Positions 1-8,807 of a stretch of 64,000 nucleotides of DNA are shown piece after piece (position 1 is the first letter of the stretch; every line of letters starts with the position of its first letter). The translations under genes and the position numbers were made by a program. Origin of the DNA: Nitrobacter vulgaris (GTDB lineage: Bacteria > Pseudomonadota > Alphaproteobacteria > Rhizobiales > Xanthobacteraceae). The notes below the pieces were generated by a model. That model had not been told where the DNA came from. It was given only the letters and a program-made list of their open reading frames with translations, and searched no databases. Location: positions 57,501 through 121,500 of the forward strand of contig NZ_MWPQ01000010.1 of NCBI RefSeq assembly GCF_002028545.1. Reading direction: 5' to 3'.

Positions 1-1
1 G

Positions 2-427
2 GAGAAGGCGGGACTGAAGATCGACCGCGGCGTACTCGTCAACGAGTTCCTGGAAACAAGCGCTCCCGGCATCTATGCGGCCGGCGACATCGCGCGCTGG
101 CCCGATTCGCGTTTCGGGGAGAACATCCGCGTCGAGCACTGGGTGGTAGCACAACGTCAGGGCCAGGTTGCCGCGCGCAACATGCTAGGACACAACGAAA
201 AGTATGACGCTGTGCCGTTCTTCTGGAGCCAGCATTACGATGTGCCAATCAATTATCTCGGACATGCGTTAAAGTGGGATCATATCGAGGTCGACGGAAA
301 CGTCGCTGATCGGGATTGCCTGCTGCGCTACAAACATCAGGGGCGCGTGCTGGCGGTATCCTCGATCTATCGGGACATTGAGCACCTCAAGGAGGAAGTG
401 GCGATGGAGCGCGCCGTGGTCTCCTGA
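2..427 (+). CDS. FAD-dependent ferredoxin/NAD(P)H reductase, AIF-like (3' fragment)
   Basis: The reading frame is open from base 2, so only the last 141 residues are present; the N-terminal FAD domain and any Rieske domain lie left of the window. Visible features are the second FAD-contact motif [13 protein letters not shown] (about residues 24-36 of the fragment) and a C-terminal reductase domain containing [18 protein letters not shown]. This layout is known from putidaredoxin/rubredoxin reductases and apoptosis-inducing-factor-like oxidoreductases, which pass electrons from NAD(P)H through FAD to a small redox protein. Partner and substrate cannot be told from this fragment. The next gene follows after about 130 bp, so there is no clear operon with it. 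Confidence 0.85.
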   Translation, partial: EKAGLKIDRGVLVNEFLETSAPGIYAAGDIARWPDSRFGENIRVEHWVVAQRQGQVAARNMLGHNEKYDAVPFFWSQHYDVPINYLGHALKWDHIEVDGNVADRDCLLRYKHQGRVLAVSSIYRDIEHLKEEVAMERAVVS

Positions 428-557
428 AGTTCGGCTGCGCGGTATAGGAGATGATCACCATTCTATTGCGTGCGCCAGCCCAAGTCGGCGTGATCGCGAG
501 TTTTTGTGAGACGCAATCCCTTTAACATGAATACGCCAGTCTGCGACGGAGCGATCC

Positions 558-1112
558 GTGAGTGAACAGCCAGATGATCGTAAATTCGCGCTGTTCGATA
601 CCGCGATTGGAGTTTGCGGTATCGTTTGGACGATGCGTGGCGTCGAAGCGGTGCAACTGCCGCTGCCGGATAAGGACAAAACCCGGATGCGCATTCTCCA
701 GCGTTTCGGGAGCGTTGCAGAGGCAGTTCCGCCGGACGCTGTACAGGCTGCGATTGACGGCATGTATGCGTTGCTTGAAGGTAAGCCGGCCGATTTATCC
801 AATGTGGTGCTCAATCTCGACGGCGTAGGCGAATTTGATCGCCGCGTTTATGACATCGCACGCACCATTCCTCCGGGCAGGACGATGACCTATGGCGATA
901 TCGCCAAACGTCTCGGCGGCGTTGAACTGTCGCGCGATGTCGGTCAGGCGCTCGGCCGTAATCCGTGTCCGATCGTGGTGCCGTGCCATCGCGTGCTTGC
1001 AGCCGGCGACAAACCGGGAGGCTTCTCGGCGAACGGCGGCGTTGCGACCAAGCTGAAAATGCTTACCATCGAGGGCGCGATCATCAATCACACGCCAGGT
1101 TTGTTCGATTGA
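558..1112 (+). CDS. ogt: Methylated-DNA--[protein]-cysteine S-methyltransferase
   Basis: This 184-residue protein is a suicide repair enzyme that moves the alkyl group from O6-alkylguanine in DNA to its own cysteine. The active-site block VVPCHRVL is at residues 140-147, with Cys143 as the acceptor, preceded by the helix-turn-helix segment TYGDIAKRLGG (111-121) that inserts into the minor groove. Length fits the Ogt class (N-terminal RNase-H-like domain plus catalytic domain) with no AdaA domain. The start is GTG at 558, chosen because GGAG lies 6 bases upstream. It stands alone between an oxidoreductase and a repeat-bearing gap. Whether it prefers O6-methylguanine or larger adducts is not visible. 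Confidence 0.92.
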   Translation: MSEQPDDRKFALFDTAIGVCGIVWTMRGVEAVQLPLPDKDKTRMRILQRFGSVAEAVPPDAVQAAIDGMYALLEGKPADLSNVVLNLDGVGEFDRRVYDIARTIPPGRTMTYGDIAKRLGGVELSRDVGQALGRNPCPIVVPCHRVLAAGDKPGGFSANGGVATKLKMLTIEGAIINHTPGLFD

Positions 1113-1274
1113 CCTGTTTCCCGCAATTGCCGCTCTGAGCGTTCTTGTTGCGGAAGACCTGGACCGGTTTGGCCTGACTGGACCGACCGGCGCATCACGC
1201 CGTCAGGCTGAGCCCGAGCGGTTCAGTCGTTTCCGATGCCTCATTGCCGCCGCCGTGGTAAGGTGCTGTTTATC

Positions 1275-1384
1275 TCGTTTCGAGTGGCGATGCGCGGGTT
1301 TGACCCGGATCAGGCGCCGCGCCGTCTGAAGAAACACAGATCAAAATCATCACGCTTCTCATTCTGTCAGAAGCGGAAAGACTC
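1275..1384 (-). repeat. Dispersed palindromic repeat, copy 1 (diverged)
   Basis: This is a diverged copy of a roughly 100-bp intergenic repeat found at least seven times in the window. It keeps the core arms CGCTTCT/AGAAGCG, the GAAGAAA block and the AAAGACTC end. It also carries a GGGTTTGACCC insert like that of the copy near 26.7 kb. The rest of the 308-bp gap 1113-1420 shows nothing else, apart from GGAGA just before the TTG start of the next gene. Confidence 0.6.
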
Positions 1385-1420
1385 CAAGGCCGGAATGGCT
1401 CCAGTAGCCCGGAGACACAG

Positions 1421-3925
1421 TTGAGCGGTGTTCCCTTCGATCCATCCAGTCAGGACGGCGACCAGCGCGAGTTGGCGGGACTTGAACTGACGCGAGCTCT
1501 GCAGCGCGCAAGGTGGGTGATCGCATGGGAAAGGGCATGGCCGCATGTTGCGCGGCTGCTTTGCGTCGGCGGGCTTTTTCTGGCGGTTTCCTGGGCCGGC
1601 GTTTGGCTTGTTCTACCGGTGATGGGACGTGCCGTTGCCCTTTCTGCATTTGTTCTGCTCGCCATTGCGGCGATGGCGCCTGCCATCAGGTTCCGCTGGC
1701 CCAGCCGCGAGGAAGGATTGGGCCGGCTCGACCGCAGTGCTGGCCTTCGCCATCGTCCCGTCACCGCGCTCGCCGACACGCTGGCGACCCGGGATCCGGT
1801 CGCGCATGCTTTGTGGCAGGCACAGCGCGCGCGCACGTTGACGGCGATCAAGCGTCTTCGCGCCGGGTTGCCGTCGCCGAGGCTACCGCTGCACGACCGC
1901 TGGGCGCTGCGATCGCTGGTGATGGTGCTGATGGTCGCCACCTATATCGCGGCGGACGGCGAACGGACCGAGCGCGTGGCTGCTGCGTTCGACTGGAATG
2001 GAATGCTGACATCGACCAATGTCAGGGTCGATGCGTGGGTGGCTCCGCCGCCTTATACCGGCAAGCCCCCGATCATTCTGTCCAAGACCAACGCGGATGC
2101 AGCGTCCTTTGATGGCGGGCCGCTTCCGGTGCCTGCGGGCAGCACGCTGACCGTGCGTTCGAGCGGAGGCAACTTCGACGTCGCGCTCGGCGGCGGCGTG
2201 ACTGAAAAGGCTAATGCCGACAAGCCCCCGGAAGGTACGAACGAGCGGCATTTCACCATTGTCGCGGATGGTACGGCTCGTGTGCGCGCCCCGGCGGGGC
2301 TACCGCGATGGACATTTAGCGCAATTGCCGATCGCGTCCCGGCCATATCGCTGGCCAAGCGGCCGGAGCGCCAGGCGCGCGGATCGTTGCTGATGTCCTA
2401 TCGCCTGGAGGACGATTACGGCGTGACCGAAGCCCATGCGGAATTTTCGACCCGGCCCGGACCCGCTGCAAAGGACGGGGCGGTTGCGCGCCCATTGTTC
2501 GATCCGCCGCAATTCGCGCTGGTGTTGCCGAATGCCAGACCCCGCAGCGGAATCGGGCAGACGGTCAAGGATCTGAGCGAAAGTCCCTACGCTGGCGCCG
2601 AAGTGACCTTGACGCTGACCGCGCGCGACGATGCCGGAAACGAGGGGCGCAGCGAACCGCTCGACCTGCGCCTGCCGGAACGCGTGTTCACTAAACCGCT
2701 TGCGCGCGCGCTGATCGAGCAGCGCCGCATCCTGGCGCTGGACGCTAATCAGAATAAGCAGGTCCATACGGCACTCGATGCTCTCCTGATCGCCCCCGAG
2801 GTATTCACTCCCAAGGTGGGGGAGTATCTCGGTCTTTACAGCGTAACGAAGCAGCTCGAGGAAGCGCACATCGATGCCCAGTTGCGTGAGGTCGTCGCCA
2901 GCCTCTGGGGGCTCGCCGTAAGCATCGAGGACGGCAATATCACCGACGTCGAGAAAGCGCTGCGTGCCGCGCAGGATGCACTGAAGGAAGCATTGGAGCG
3001 CGGCGCGAGCGATGAGGAGATCAAGAAGCTCACCGAGAATCTGCGCGCGGCGCTGGATAATTACCTGCGCCAGTTGGCCGAACAGATGCGCGACAATCCG
3101 GAGCAACTGGCGCGTCCGCTCAATCCCAACAGCAGGGTCATGCGCCCGCAGGACCTCGACAACATGATCGAGCGCATGGAGCGTCTGTCCCGCTCGGGCG
3201 ACAAGGACGCCGCCAGGCAATTGCTCGATCAGTTGCAGCAGATGCTCGAGAATCTGCAAATGGCGCAGCCGGGCCAGGGTGAGGGAGGAGATCTGCAACA
3301 GTCGCTGAATGAACTCGGTGACATGATCCGAAAGCAGCAGCAGTTGCGCGACAAGACCTACAGGCAGGGTTTGGATTCGCGTCGCGATCACAGCCAAGAG
3401 CCCAACGACCAGAATGCCATGAGTGGCCTGCAGCGGGATCAGCAGGCCCTGCGTGACAGGCTTCAGACATTGCAGCAGGAACTTGCCAAACGCGGAATGG
3501 GGCCGAGCCAGCACGGCATGCAAGGGCAGTCGGCCGGGCCGGGTGACGATCTCGGTCAGGCCGATTCCGCAATGGGCCAGGCCGACGGCCGGCTTGGCGA
3601 AGGCCATGCCGACGGCGCCGTCGACGCGCAAGGCCGGGCCCTCGATGCGCTGCGCAAGGGCGCTCGAAGCCTTGCCGAAGCTTTGCAGCAGGGTGAAGAC
3701 GGGCCGGATAGTCGAGTGGGCCGGCAGAACGGCGGTCAGACTGACCCGTTGGGGCGCCCGCTGCATGGCCGCGAGTTTGGCAACGATACGACAGTCAAAA
3801 TTCCTGGCGAAATTGACGTGCAGCGAGTGCGCCGCATTCTTGAAGAGTTGCGCCGCCGCATCGCCGATCCGTCACGGCCGAAAATCGAACTCGATTACAT
3901 CGAACGGTTGCTTAAGGATTACTGA
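1421..3925 (+). CDS. TIGR02302/DUF4175 family membrane protein
   Basis: This large protein (834 residues) belongs to a family found mainly in alphaproteobacteria and of unproven function. The N-terminus holds two close hydrophobic segments (about residues 43-92) and a third near 164-180, so the chain is anchored in the inner membrane. A beta-rich middle part follows, then a long Gln/Arg/Glu-rich helical region (about 430-720) likely to form coiled coil, and the end DYIERLLKDY. The TTG start at 1421 has GGAGA 5 bases upstream. It runs toward the CpdR-like gene and overlaps its end by 14 bp. It sits near ftsEX, YdcF and plsC, which suggests an envelope role (inference). Confidence 0.85.
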   Translation: MSGVPFDPSSQDGDQRELAGLELTRALQRARWVIAWERAWPHVARLLCVGGLFLAVSWAGVWLVLPVMGRAVALSAFVLLAIAAMAPAIRFRWPSREEGLGRLDRSAGLRHRPVTALADTLATRDPVAHALWQAQRARTLTAIKRLRAGLPSPRLPLHDRWALRSLVMVLMVATYIAADGERTERVAAAFDWNGMLTSTNVRVDAWVAPPPYTGKPPIILSKTNADAASFDGGPLPVPAGSTLTVRSSGGNFDVALGGGVTEKANADKPPEGTNERHFTIVADGTARVRAPAGLPRWTFSAIADRVPAISLAKRPERQARGSLLMSYRLEDDYGVTEAHAEFSTRPGPAAKDGAVARPLFDPPQFALVLPNARPRSGIGQTVKDLSESPYAGAEVTLTLTARDDAGNEGRSEPLDLRLPERVFTKPLARALIEQRRILALDANQNKQVHTALDALLIAPEVFTPKVGEYLGLYSVTKQLEEAHIDAQLREVVASLWGLAVSIEDGNITDVEKALRAAQDALKEALERGASDEEIKKLTENLRAALDNYLRQLAEQMRDNPEQLARPLNPNSRVMRPQDLDNMIERMERLSRSGDKDAARQLLDQLQQMLENLQMAQPGQGEGGDLQQSLNELGDMIRKQQQLRDKTYRQGLDSRRDHSQEPNDQNAMSGLQRDQQALRDRLQTLQQELAKRGMGPSQHGMQGQSAGPGDDLGQADSAMGQADGRLGEGHADGAVDAQGRALDALRKGARSLAEALQQGEDGPDSRVGRQNGGQTDPLGRPLHGREFGNDTTVKIPGEIDVQRVRRILEELRRRIADPSRPKIELDYIERLLKDY

Positions 3926-4304
3926 TCGTTCCGTCAGTCAGCGTGCTTAATGCCCCGGCGACGGCAGAGCGGATATCGGCCACCGAGAACGGCTTCGTAA
4001 CGACGTCGTGCACAATAGCGTTGAGACCCGAGGCGCGCTCGCGCTGATCGGCGAAACCTGTCATCAGCAGGATGACCAGGTCGGGGAAATCGCGAGCGAC
4101 CGCGAGAGCCAGCGCAATGCCGTCCATGATCGGCATCTTGATGTCAGTGAGCAGAAGGTCGAAAGCGCGCGCGTCACCGGTCAGAATATCCAGCGCTTCG
4201 GCGCCATCGGCCGCCGTCACTGTCTCGTGGCCGTCCATGGCGATGGCGCGGGCGACAAGCGAACGCATCGAGTCCTCGTCGTCAGCGATCAGAACCCGCG
4301 CCAT
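3912..4304 (-). CDS. Single-domain response regulator, CpdR-like
   Basis: This 130-residue stand-alone receiver domain has all canonical residues: acidic pocket D8/D9, phospho-acceptor D54 in LLTDIKMP, T82 in LMTGF and K104-P105. No output domain follows. The nearest named family I recognise is CpdR, the adaptor that directs ClpXP to its substrates in Caulobacter and rhizobia. The LTDI-MP-MDGI and MTGF blocks match that pattern, but other single-domain regulators look alike. It is the second gene of a minus-strand pair: the zinc-ribbon gene stops three bases before this ATG, so the two are surely co-transcribed. A GGAG lies about 9 bases upstream. The 3' end overlaps the convergent DUF4175 gene. 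Confidence 0.82.
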   Translation of the reverse strand: MARVLIADDEDSMRSLVARAIAMDGHETVTAADGAEALDILTGDARAFDLLLTDIKMPIMDGIALALAVARDFPDLVILLMTGFADQRERASGLNAIVHDVVTKPFSVADIRSAVAGALSTLTDGTISNP

Positions 4305-4307
4305 GAC

Positions 4308-5165
4308 TCAGGCTCCGTTCCCGGCCGCAAGGTCCTGCCGGTTAAAGAAGCGAACACCGATCCTGCGGCCTTCAGATGGCGGGGCCGCCAGCCGTGTCCG
4401 GAACCAGACGTTTTCGCCGGGCTTGAGCGCTGCCTGCTCGAGCACTGCGTTCCACGCGTAGATTTCGGTTTCATGCGCGTCACGGACACTGAAGCGCAGG
4501 CGCGGCAATTCGACCGGCTTGCGGCTTTGCGCGACGATCATGCCTTCGATCACCAGCACCGGCTTGCCGTCGACGGTTTCGGTGGACGTCTTGACGTCTT
4601 TGAAGGCCAACCCGCGCAGGTTTACTTCCAGTCCGACCAGCCGATAGAACGTTGCGGTTTGCGGCAGCAGGTGCACGATCTCGACGCGCCAGATGACAAG
4701 AGCCAGCACCATCGCCGCCATCGCGACGCAGAAGGTGTTCAGAGTGATCGCTGGCGGGCGAAGTGCGAATAAGGGCTTGAGCCGGTCGCGGAACCGCGAA
4801 GCAATGGAGAGCGGACGCTTGTCATCGCGCGCCGTATTGTCGTGGGGCGTATTGTCTTGTCGGGCCGGCGAAGTCCAGACACCGGCGAGATCCTGTGGCG
4901 GCCCCCCGAGTTCGGGGGATTTCGGCAAATCGCTGGCGATCGACGGACTGTCGACGGACGGCATGTCGCCGGTCTTCGGAGGGTCGGTCCATCCCGCCAT
5001 CTCGTCCGCTCCCGCCATCGTGGGGATGCGAACGTTGGCGATATTGTCAGGCGTCGCCCGCCATGTTTTCTTGCAGCGCGAACAGCGGACGGTGCGGCCC
5101 GTTCCGCCGAAACTTGCGAGATCGACCGCATAGGATGTCGTACAGTGTGGGCATACAATGTGCAT
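4308..5165 (-). CDS. MJ0042-type zinc-ribbon membrane protein
   Basis: This 285-residue protein begins with a zinc ribbon: Cys5/Cys8 (CPHC) and Cys28/Cys31 (CSRC) in the MJ0042 arrangement. A low-complexity Asp/Pro/Ser linker follows, then one hydrophobic segment (about residues 147-170). The C-terminal domain, of about 100 residues, resembles the DUF3426/FxLYD-type beta fold (KPVLVIEGMIVAQSRKPVELP). This puts the ribbon in the cytoplasm and the C-terminal domain in the periplasm. The molecular role is unknown; family members sit beside ftsEX in related genomes, as here. It is the first gene of the pair with the CpdR-like regulator and is divergent from ftsE. Confidence 0.8.
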   Translation of the reverse strand: MHIVCPHCTTSYAVDLASFGGTGRTVRCSRCKKTWRATPDNIANVRIPTMAGADEMAGWTDPPKTGDMPSVDSPSIASDLPKSPELGGPPQDLAGVWTSPARQDNTPHDNTARDDKRPLSIASRFRDRLKPLFALRPPAITLNTFCVAMAAMVLALVIWRVEIVHLLPQTATFYRLVGLEVNLRGLAFKDVKTSTETVDGKPVLVIEGMIVAQSRKPVELPRLRFSVRDAHETEIYAWNAVLEQAALKPGENVWFRTRLAAPPSEGRRIGVRFFNRQDLAAGNGA

Positions 5166-5493
5166 GGACGAATCGCCAGAAGTGACTGCCGGAAGTCTAC
5201 GCGCTGACCGTTAACGAATCGGAAACCATAACCGACGCACAAGGGGACGAGGGTGAGCTTTGTTCCAGAGGCCACAGATGTGGTTGGGGCCGCGCCGGCG
5301 TCAGCCTCCCTCGACCGAACGTTCGTGTGGTGATGATCCATTTTCTTCATTCAGCGAGGTGATCAAGGGACCTTTCGGTCCAACCACACCAGAATCATTG
5401 AGTTGTTGCATGGAGGGCGAACTTCGGAAACCGGCACATTAGTGTCCTTTCGAATCCCAGGTTCGCGAAAGGAAACGCTGGAATATTGCGAAC
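5166..5493. other. Divergent intergenic region, zinc-ribbon gene / ftsE
   Basis: These 328 bp separate the divergent starts of the zinc-ribbon gene and ftsE and must hold promoters for both. A short inverted repeat GGACC-tttc-GGTCC lies near 5368-5381. I see no convincing riboswitch, operator or small gene here; in-frame stops break all ORFs. Confidence 0.4.
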
Positions 5494-6174
5494 TTGGAAA
5501 TCGGGACACAAGGCTTGATCCGGTTCGAAAATGTCGGCTTGCGTTACGGGCTCGGCCCGGAGATTTTGCGCGACCTCAGCTTTAATCTTCCCGCCCGTTC
5601 CTTTCAGTTCCTCACCGGCCCGTCGGGTGCCGGTAAATCCTCCCTGCTGCGGCTGCTTTTTCTGTCGCTGCGGCCGACGAGGGGTCTTGTCAACCTGTTC
5701 GGTCAGGACGTCTCGCTGCTGAGCAAGGATGCGATCGCCGACTTGCGCAAGCGTATCGGGATCGTGTGGCAGGACTTTCGCCTGCTCGACCACATGACAA
5801 CTTACGAAAACGTCGCATTGCCATTCCGGGTTATGGGCCGCGATGAGTCGACCTACCGCCGCGAAGTCATCGATCTTCTGAAGTGGGTGGGTCTTGGCGA
5901 GCGCATGGATGCGCTGCCGCCGGTCCTGTCCGGAGGGGAGAAGCAGCGCGCGGCGATCGCTCGCGCGGTGATAGCGCGACCGCAGCTTCTGCTGGCAGAC
6001 GAGCCGACCGGCAACGTCGATCCGACACTTGGGCAACGTTTGCTGCGGCTGTTCATCGAGTTGAACAAGTCCGGCACGGCGGTCATCATTGCCACCCACG
6101 ATATCGCTCTGATGGATCAGTACGACGCGCGGCGGCTGGTGCTGCATCAGGGACGGCTGCACATCTATGAGTAA
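5494..6174 (+). CDS. ftsE: Cell division ATP-binding protein FtsE
   Basis: This is the ATPase subunit of the FtsEX ABC complex, which works at the divisome and controls peptidoglycan hydrolases. The 226 residues carry Walker A GPSGAGKS (42-49), the Q-loop WQDF (92-95), signature LSGGEKQR (145-152) and Walker B LLLADE (165-170), followed by a conserved H-loop histidine in ATHD. The annotated TTG at 5494 gives six more residues than many FtsE proteins; a second TTG at 5515 would give the usual short N-terminus, and neither has a strong ribosome site. It overlaps ftsX by 8 bp, so the two are translationally coupled. Confidence 0.93.
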   Translation: MEIGTQGLIRFENVGLRYGLGPEILRDLSFNLPARSFQFLTGPSGAGKSSLLRLLFLSLRPTRGLVNLFGQDVSLLSKDAIADLRKRIGIVWQDFRLLDHMTTYENVALPFRVMGRDESTYRREVIDLLKWVGLGERMDALPPVLSGGEKQRAAIARAVIARPQLLLADEPTGNVDPTLGQRLLRLFIELNKSGTAVIIATHDIALMDQYDARRLVLHQGRLHIYE

Positions 6175-7138
6175 GGCAGGGGACGGACACGATGTGCTGA
6201 TGGATCTCGGGCGCGAACGCCCGCAGGTGCCGGTCCGCGCACGCAATATGTCGCCGATCGTACCGCGTGCATCGATCGCAGGCCGTGCTCTGGTGGCCGT
6301 TGTTGCCATCATGACGTTTCTGGCGTCGATCACGACCGGGGCGGTACTTCTGATCAACGCTTCGGCTGCGGAATGGCAGTCGGAGGTCGCGAGCGAAATC
6401 ACCATCCAGGTGCGTCCCGTCGCCGGTCGCGACCTCGAGCGCGATGTAACCGCGGTCGCCGCCGCGGCTCGGGAGCATCCGGGTATCCTCGATGTCCGGC
6501 CGTACACCAAGGAGGAGTCGGGCAAGCTGCTGGAGCCTTGGCTCGGCAGCGGTCTGTCGCTCGACGATCTGCCGATACCGCGCATGATTGTGGCGCGCGC
6601 CGCGCCGGGGACCAGGCTCGATCTGGAAGGGCTTCGTAGCCGCGTGACGCAACTGGCGCCCTCGACCAGCGTGGACGACCATCGCGCCTGGATCGACCGG
6701 ATGCGATCGATGACCAACGCGACCGTGTTCGCCGGAATCGGGGTTCTCGCGCTGGTCATTATTGCGACCATTATCTCGGTATCGTTCGCGACCCGGGGGG
6801 CCATGGCGGCCAATCGTCCGATCGTCGAGGTGCTGCATTTCGTCGGGGCCAGCGACCGCTACATCGCCAATCACTTTCTGCGTCATTTCCTGCGGCTCGG
6901 GCTGAGGGGCGGCGTGATCGGTTGTGTCGCCGCGATGCTGATGTTCGGGTTCTCCGAATCGATCGCCAACTGGTTTTCCGGAACGCCGGTGGGAGATCAG
7001 TTTGCGGCGCTGCTGGGCACGTTCTCGCTGCGCCCGTCCGGCTATCTCGTGCTGGCTGGCCAGACGGTCCTGATTGCGGCGGTCACCGCCTGGGCTTCCC
7101 GCCGCACATTGTTCGCGACGCTTGATGAGATCGATTGA
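6167..7138 (+). CDS. ftsX: Cell division permease FtsX
   Basis: This is the membrane partner of FtsE (323 residues). The first membrane segment is at about residues 42-63, then a periplasmic domain of about 120 residues (the part that contacts hydrolase activators in other bacteria). Three membrane segments follow near 188-210, 245-267 and 287-308, matching the four-helix FtsX topology. The N-terminal cytoplasmic extension of about 40 residues (RERPQVPVRARNMSPIVPR) is typical of alphaproteobacterial FtsX. The ATG lies inside the last codons of ftsE. In this lineage the periplasmic partner is probably an EnvC/LytM-type protein encoded elsewhere (inference). Confidence 0.92.
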   Translation: MSKAGDGHDVLMDLGRERPQVPVRARNMSPIVPRASIAGRALVAVVAIMTFLASITTGAVLLINASAAEWQSEVASEITIQVRPVAGRDLERDVTAVAAAAREHPGILDVRPYTKEESGKLLEPWLGSGLSLDDLPIPRMIVARAAPGTRLDLEGLRSRVTQLAPSTSVDDHRAWIDRMRSMTNATVFAGIGVLALVIIATIISVSFATRGAMAANRPIVEVLHFVGASDRYIANHFLRHFLRLGLRGGVIGCVAAMLMFGFSESIANWFSGTPVGDQFAALLGTFSLRPSGYLVLAGQTVLIAAVTAWASRRTLFATLDEID

Positions 7139-7232
7139 GCAGTCGCTCAGGGCCAGCGCGACATTCCGGCGCGGCCGAATTCCACTTCGCCCCAAAACGC
7201 ACTAAAGTCGAGGGGACCAGGACATCGAACGG

Positions 7233-7910
7233 ATGAGTGAACAAACCCGCCATGACAAACCGGAAGCCTCGGGTCGGGTGCCGGCGCGGCGGCGCCGCAC
7301 GTTGCTCGCGGCCGCGGTTGCCGCCGTTGGGATTGCCTTTGTCGGGGCAGGGGTGGGCTTCGTCGGATTTCTGTCGCAACTGCGAGGGGTGGAGACAAAG
7401 CCTGCCGGTAACGCGGACGGCATTGTCGTGCTCACCGGCGGCTCGTCGCGGATTTCCGATGCCGTCGAGTTGCTGGCCGGCGGCTACGGCAAGCGGCTGC
7501 TGATTTCGGGTGTTCATCCGACCAACGGGGTCAGCGATATTTCACGCTCGTTGCCGGACAACCAGCGACTGCTGACATGCTGCGTCGATCTCGATCGCTC
7601 CGCGGTTAACACCCGGAGCAACGCAAGCGAGACGCGGCGCTGGGTCGACGAGCAGGGCTTCCGTTCGCTAATTGTGGTGACGTCGAATTATCATATGCCT
7701 CGCGCCATCGTCGAACTGTCGCACGCGATGCCGAACGTCACCTTGATTCCGTTCGCGGTCATCGGTGACAAGTGGCGCGAAGAGCCATGGTGGACCAGCG
7801 CCGCTACCCTGCGGCTCTTGTTATCGGAGTATGTCAAATACATCGCTGCGGAAGCGCGGGTTCGTCTGGCCCATCTTGGCCTCGAACTTCCCCCCGAAAA
7901 CGGCGATTAG
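7233..7910 (+). CDS. YdcF family protein (DUF218)
   Basis: This 225-residue protein has one N-terminal membrane anchor (about residues 24-48) and a periplasmic DUF218 domain. The family blocks are visible: ADGIVVLTGGSSRISDAVEL (about 61-80) and VVTSNYHMPRAIVEL (about 147-161). DUF218 proteins such as SanA/ElyC are linked to envelope integrity and polyprenyl-phosphate metabolism, but the reaction is not established. It lies 94 bp after ftsX and before plsC on the same strand, so it may belong to the same envelope transcription unit. The catalytic residues are not defined for this family. Confidence 0.85.
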   Translation: MSEQTRHDKPEASGRVPARRRRTLLAAAVAAVGIAFVGAGVGFVGFLSQLRGVETKPAGNADGIVVLTGGSSRISDAVELLAGGYGKRLLISGVHPTNGVSDISRSLPDNQRLLTCCVDLDRSAVNTRSNASETRRWVDEQGFRSLIVVTSNYHMPRAIVELSHAMPNVTLIPFAVIGDKWREEPWWTSAATLRLLLSEYVKYIAAEARVRLAHLGLELPPENGD

Positions 7911-7997
7911 CCGACCGGGGCGTTCGACCACGCCGTCCGGCTTCGGGCTTTTGCAATTAGACTACGCGCCAATTAACACCACGGAATTGGATGCTTG

Positions 7998-8756
7998 ATG
8001 ATTTCGATCTTTGTGCGCTCGCTGGTCTTCAACGTTTTGTTCTATTTGACGATGGCAGTCTGGATCGTTGCCGCGCTGCCGACATTCGTGATGCCGCGCG
8101 CGGTGTTGGTCAGGATGGCGAAGGCTTGGGGACGCTGGAATATCTGGCTGATGCGCGTCATCTGCGGCACGCGCGTCAAAATCCTCGGTACCGGGAGGAT
8201 TCCAAAGGGCCCCTTGATCTTCGCCTCGAAACATCAGTCGATGTGGGAGACCTTCGCCCTCTTTAGTCTCATTGATCAGCCGGTCGTCATCCTCAAGCGC
8301 GAGCTGACATGGATTCCGTTCTTTGGCTGGTATCTGATGAAGACGGGCATGATCGGCATCGACCGCAAAGCCGGCATACGCTCGCTCAAGATGCTGATCC
8401 GGATGACGCGGGAGGAGATGCGTCTCGGGCGTCAACTCGTCATCTTCCCGGAAGGCACGCGACGTCCGATCGGAGCCCCGCCAGCCTACAAGAGCGGCGT
8501 CGCCATGATCTATGCCGAAGGCGATGTGCCGTGTGTTCCGGTGGCCCTCAACTCCGGTCTGTGCTGGCCCCGCCGGACGTTCCTGCGTTATCCGGGAACG
8601 ATTACGGTTGAATTCCTCGAACCGCTGCCACCGGGATTGCGGCGCGATGAATTCATGTCGCGGTTGATGGTGTCGATCGAAGGGTCGACCGCTTCCCTGG
8701 TCGAGATGGGACTGCGTGAGCAGGGGCGGTTGTTGGGTCGGGCGGCGGAGGATTAG
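7998..8756 (+). CDS. plsC: 1-acyl-sn-glycerol-3-phosphate acyltransferase
   Basis: This is the second acylation enzyme of phospholipid synthesis, making phosphatidic acid from lysophosphatidic acid at the inner membrane. A hydrophobic N-terminal segment (about residues 8-32) is followed by the acyltransferase domain. The catalytic His79 is in SKHQSMWE, where the fifth following residue is Glu84 instead of the usual Asp of the HX4D motif; the glycerophosphate-binding block FPEGTRR is at 150-156. The Glu variant also occurs in other alphaproteobacterial PlsC-like proteins. I chose ATG 7998; a TTG directly before it is equally open. The stop is followed by GAGCATGATC, one half of a common repeat. 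Confidence 0.88.
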   Translation: MISIFVRSLVFNVLFYLTMAVWIVAALPTFVMPRAVLVRMAKAWGRWNIWLMRVICGTRVKILGTGRIPKGPLIFASKHQSMWETFALFSLIDQPVVILKRELTWIPFFGWYLMKTGMIGIDRKAGIRSLKMLIRMTREEMRLGRQLVIFPEGTRRPIGAPPAYKSGVAMIYAEGDVPCVPVALNSGLCWPRRTFLRYPGTITVEFLEPLPPGLRRDEFMSRLMVSIEGSTASLVEMGLREQGRLLGRAAED

Positions 8757-8807
8757 AGCATGATCTCGAAACGCCAAGAGTCCTATTCAAAACTTCTTGC
8801 ATCGCAC

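Noticed and set aside
2300-3766. Minus-strand open frame of 488 codons opposite the DUF4175 gene
   Set aside because: It lies fully inside a gene with clear family features; high-GC third positions keep the antisense frame open by chance, and the residue make-up shows no domain.
5395-6813. Minus-strand frame of 472 codons opposite ftsE and ftsX
   Set aside because: FtsE and FtsX motifs are unmistakable on the plus strand; the antisense frame has no recognisable motif.
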